The notes beneath the pieces were generated by a model, which saw only the letters and a program-made list of their open reading frames with translations, was not told the origin of the DNA and did no database searches. Below, one piece after another: positions 63,628 to 64,000 of a stretch of 64,000 nucleotides of DNA. The DNA is taken from assembly GCA_002421605.1 (NCBI GenBank), contig DISJ01000009.1, positions 317,719-381,718 on the forward strand, written 5' to 3'. The translations under genes were made by a program, and so were the position numbers. The stretch comes from Rhodobacteraceae bacterium UBA6213 (GTDB lineage Bacteria; Pseudomonadota; Alphaproteobacteria; Rhodobacterales; Rhodobacteraceae). Position 1 is the first letter of the stretch. Every line of letters starts with the position of its first letter.

Positions 63628-64000
63628 ATGGCGAGAATATTGGCTTTTGCATTGGTGCTGGCGCTGGCTGCCTGCGTCGAGGCGCCTCAGGTTCCGCCGC
63701 CGGTCCTGAGCGGAGAGATGGTCACGGTGACCCCGCTGGACGGAGCGCCTGCGTTAGACCCCACCGCATCGGCTATTGCTGCGCCTACGATTGCGGCGCC
63801 GGGGCTTGAATCGCGCGAGCCTGATCTTTGCCACGCCATCGACTATGTGCCCTACCTCGGCAAGCCCGGCGCGCTGATTGATACCTTGGCCCTGACGCAG
63901 CCGTACCGGATCGTGCCGTGGCGCGGGATTGAGCCGCAGGAATATGTAGCTGGGCGGATCGTGTTTCGCCTGGACGCCGCGGGCAATATTTACAACATCG
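63628..64000 (+). CDS. I78 peptidase-inhibitor family lipoprotein (3' end outside the window)
   Basis: Only the first 124 codons are present. The N-terminus MARILAFALVLALAAC is a lipoprotein signal peptide with lipobox LAAC (Cys16). A low-complexity Pro/Ala region follows to about residue 75. Then LCHAIDYVPYLGKPGALIDT, QPYRIVPWRGIEPQEYVAGR and IVFRLDAAGNIYNI match the I78 (Aspergillus elastase inhibitor) domain, which inhibits serine proteases. It probably faces the periplasm. The end of the gene is not visible. Confidence 0.75.
   Translation, partial: MARILAFALVLALAACVEAPQVPPPVLSGEMVTVTPLDGAPALDPTASAIAAPTIAAPGLESREPDLCHAIDYVPYLGKPGALIDTLALTQPYRIVPWRGIEPQEYVAGRIVFRLDAAGNIYNI

Noticed and set aside
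63628..64000. The right-edge open frame as a broken or pseudogene
   Set aside because: It stays open to the last base and carries an intact lipobox and the start of an I78-like domain, so it is simply cut by the window edge.

Overview
The window is a stretch of a high-GC alphaproteobacterial chromosome, most likely from the Rhodobacteraceae (Rhodobacter/Roseobacter group). The reasons are the gene content and order (lptC-lptA-lptB-hpf-ptsN, secA diverging from a parvulin and argJ, rimP-nusA-ylxR-infB), the YlxR-L7Ae fusion protein, a TspO/CrtK homologue, a motB-flgE-flgK-flgL-flgI flagellar group, and an RpoH-type heat-shock promoter of alphaproteobacterial form. Almost all of the sequence codes for protein. 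I see no insertion sequence, prophage, integrase or CRISPR array.

Layout: 1-26 is the 3' end of a tRNA gene. 109-6475 (+) holds a DHA2-type drug exporter, RNase D, and a lipopolysaccharide (LPS) block (kdsD, lptC, lptA, lptB) followed by hpf and ptsN. 6472-15510 (-) is a surface-glycan block: galU, galE, two paralogous family-2 glycosyltransferases, a GT14-like glycosyltransferase, a two-headed sulfotransferase, kdsB and cysQ. An orphan KpsM-like exporter permease diverges from it (15643). 16695-20691 (+) is dnaK, dnaJ and radC. 20688-24380 (-) holds a secreted protein of unknown function and secA. 24563-27181 (+) is a parvulin, argJ and a mutT-like gene. 27231-32700 (-) is the infB-ylxR-nusA-rimP operon, which ends at a UUCG-loop terminator and appears to begin with an intrinsic terminator inside its own leader.

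32878-34497 (-) holds tspO and a proline iminopeptidase; ubiG follows (+). 35309-43923 (-) holds a glutamine-synthetase-like ligase, a class III aminotransferase and a complete Mnh/Pha multisubunit Na+/H+ antiporter (A/B fused, C, D, E, F, G). 44148-50476 (+) is a compact operon: a TVP38 membrane domain fused to an FAD disulfide oxidoreductase, a CDP-alcohol phosphatidyltransferase, and a YnjB/YnjC/YnjD-type ABC transporter. It resembles the uncharacterised E. coli ydjXYZ-ynjABCDEF locus. Its ATPase gene carries a frameshift that removes the H-loop. Two tandem NYN-LOTUS ribonuclease-like genes follow, then a large RTX repeat protein, a small GNAT, a flavin reductase, the flagellar hook/filament/ring genes, a MAPEG protein, a glutathione-dependent formaldehyde dehydrogenase (-), and a truncated I78-type lipoprotein at the right edge.

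Several genes work together. KdsD and KdsB serve Kdo supply, and LptABC serves LPS export. GalU and GalE supply UDP-sugars to the glycosyltransferases. The sulfotransferase would release 3'-phosphoadenosine-5'-phosphate (PAP), which CysQ removes. The strongest candidates for something undescribed are the compact ydj/ynj-like operon, the NYN-LOTUS pair, the two-headed sulfotransferase and the attenuator-like leader of rimP-nusA-infB.
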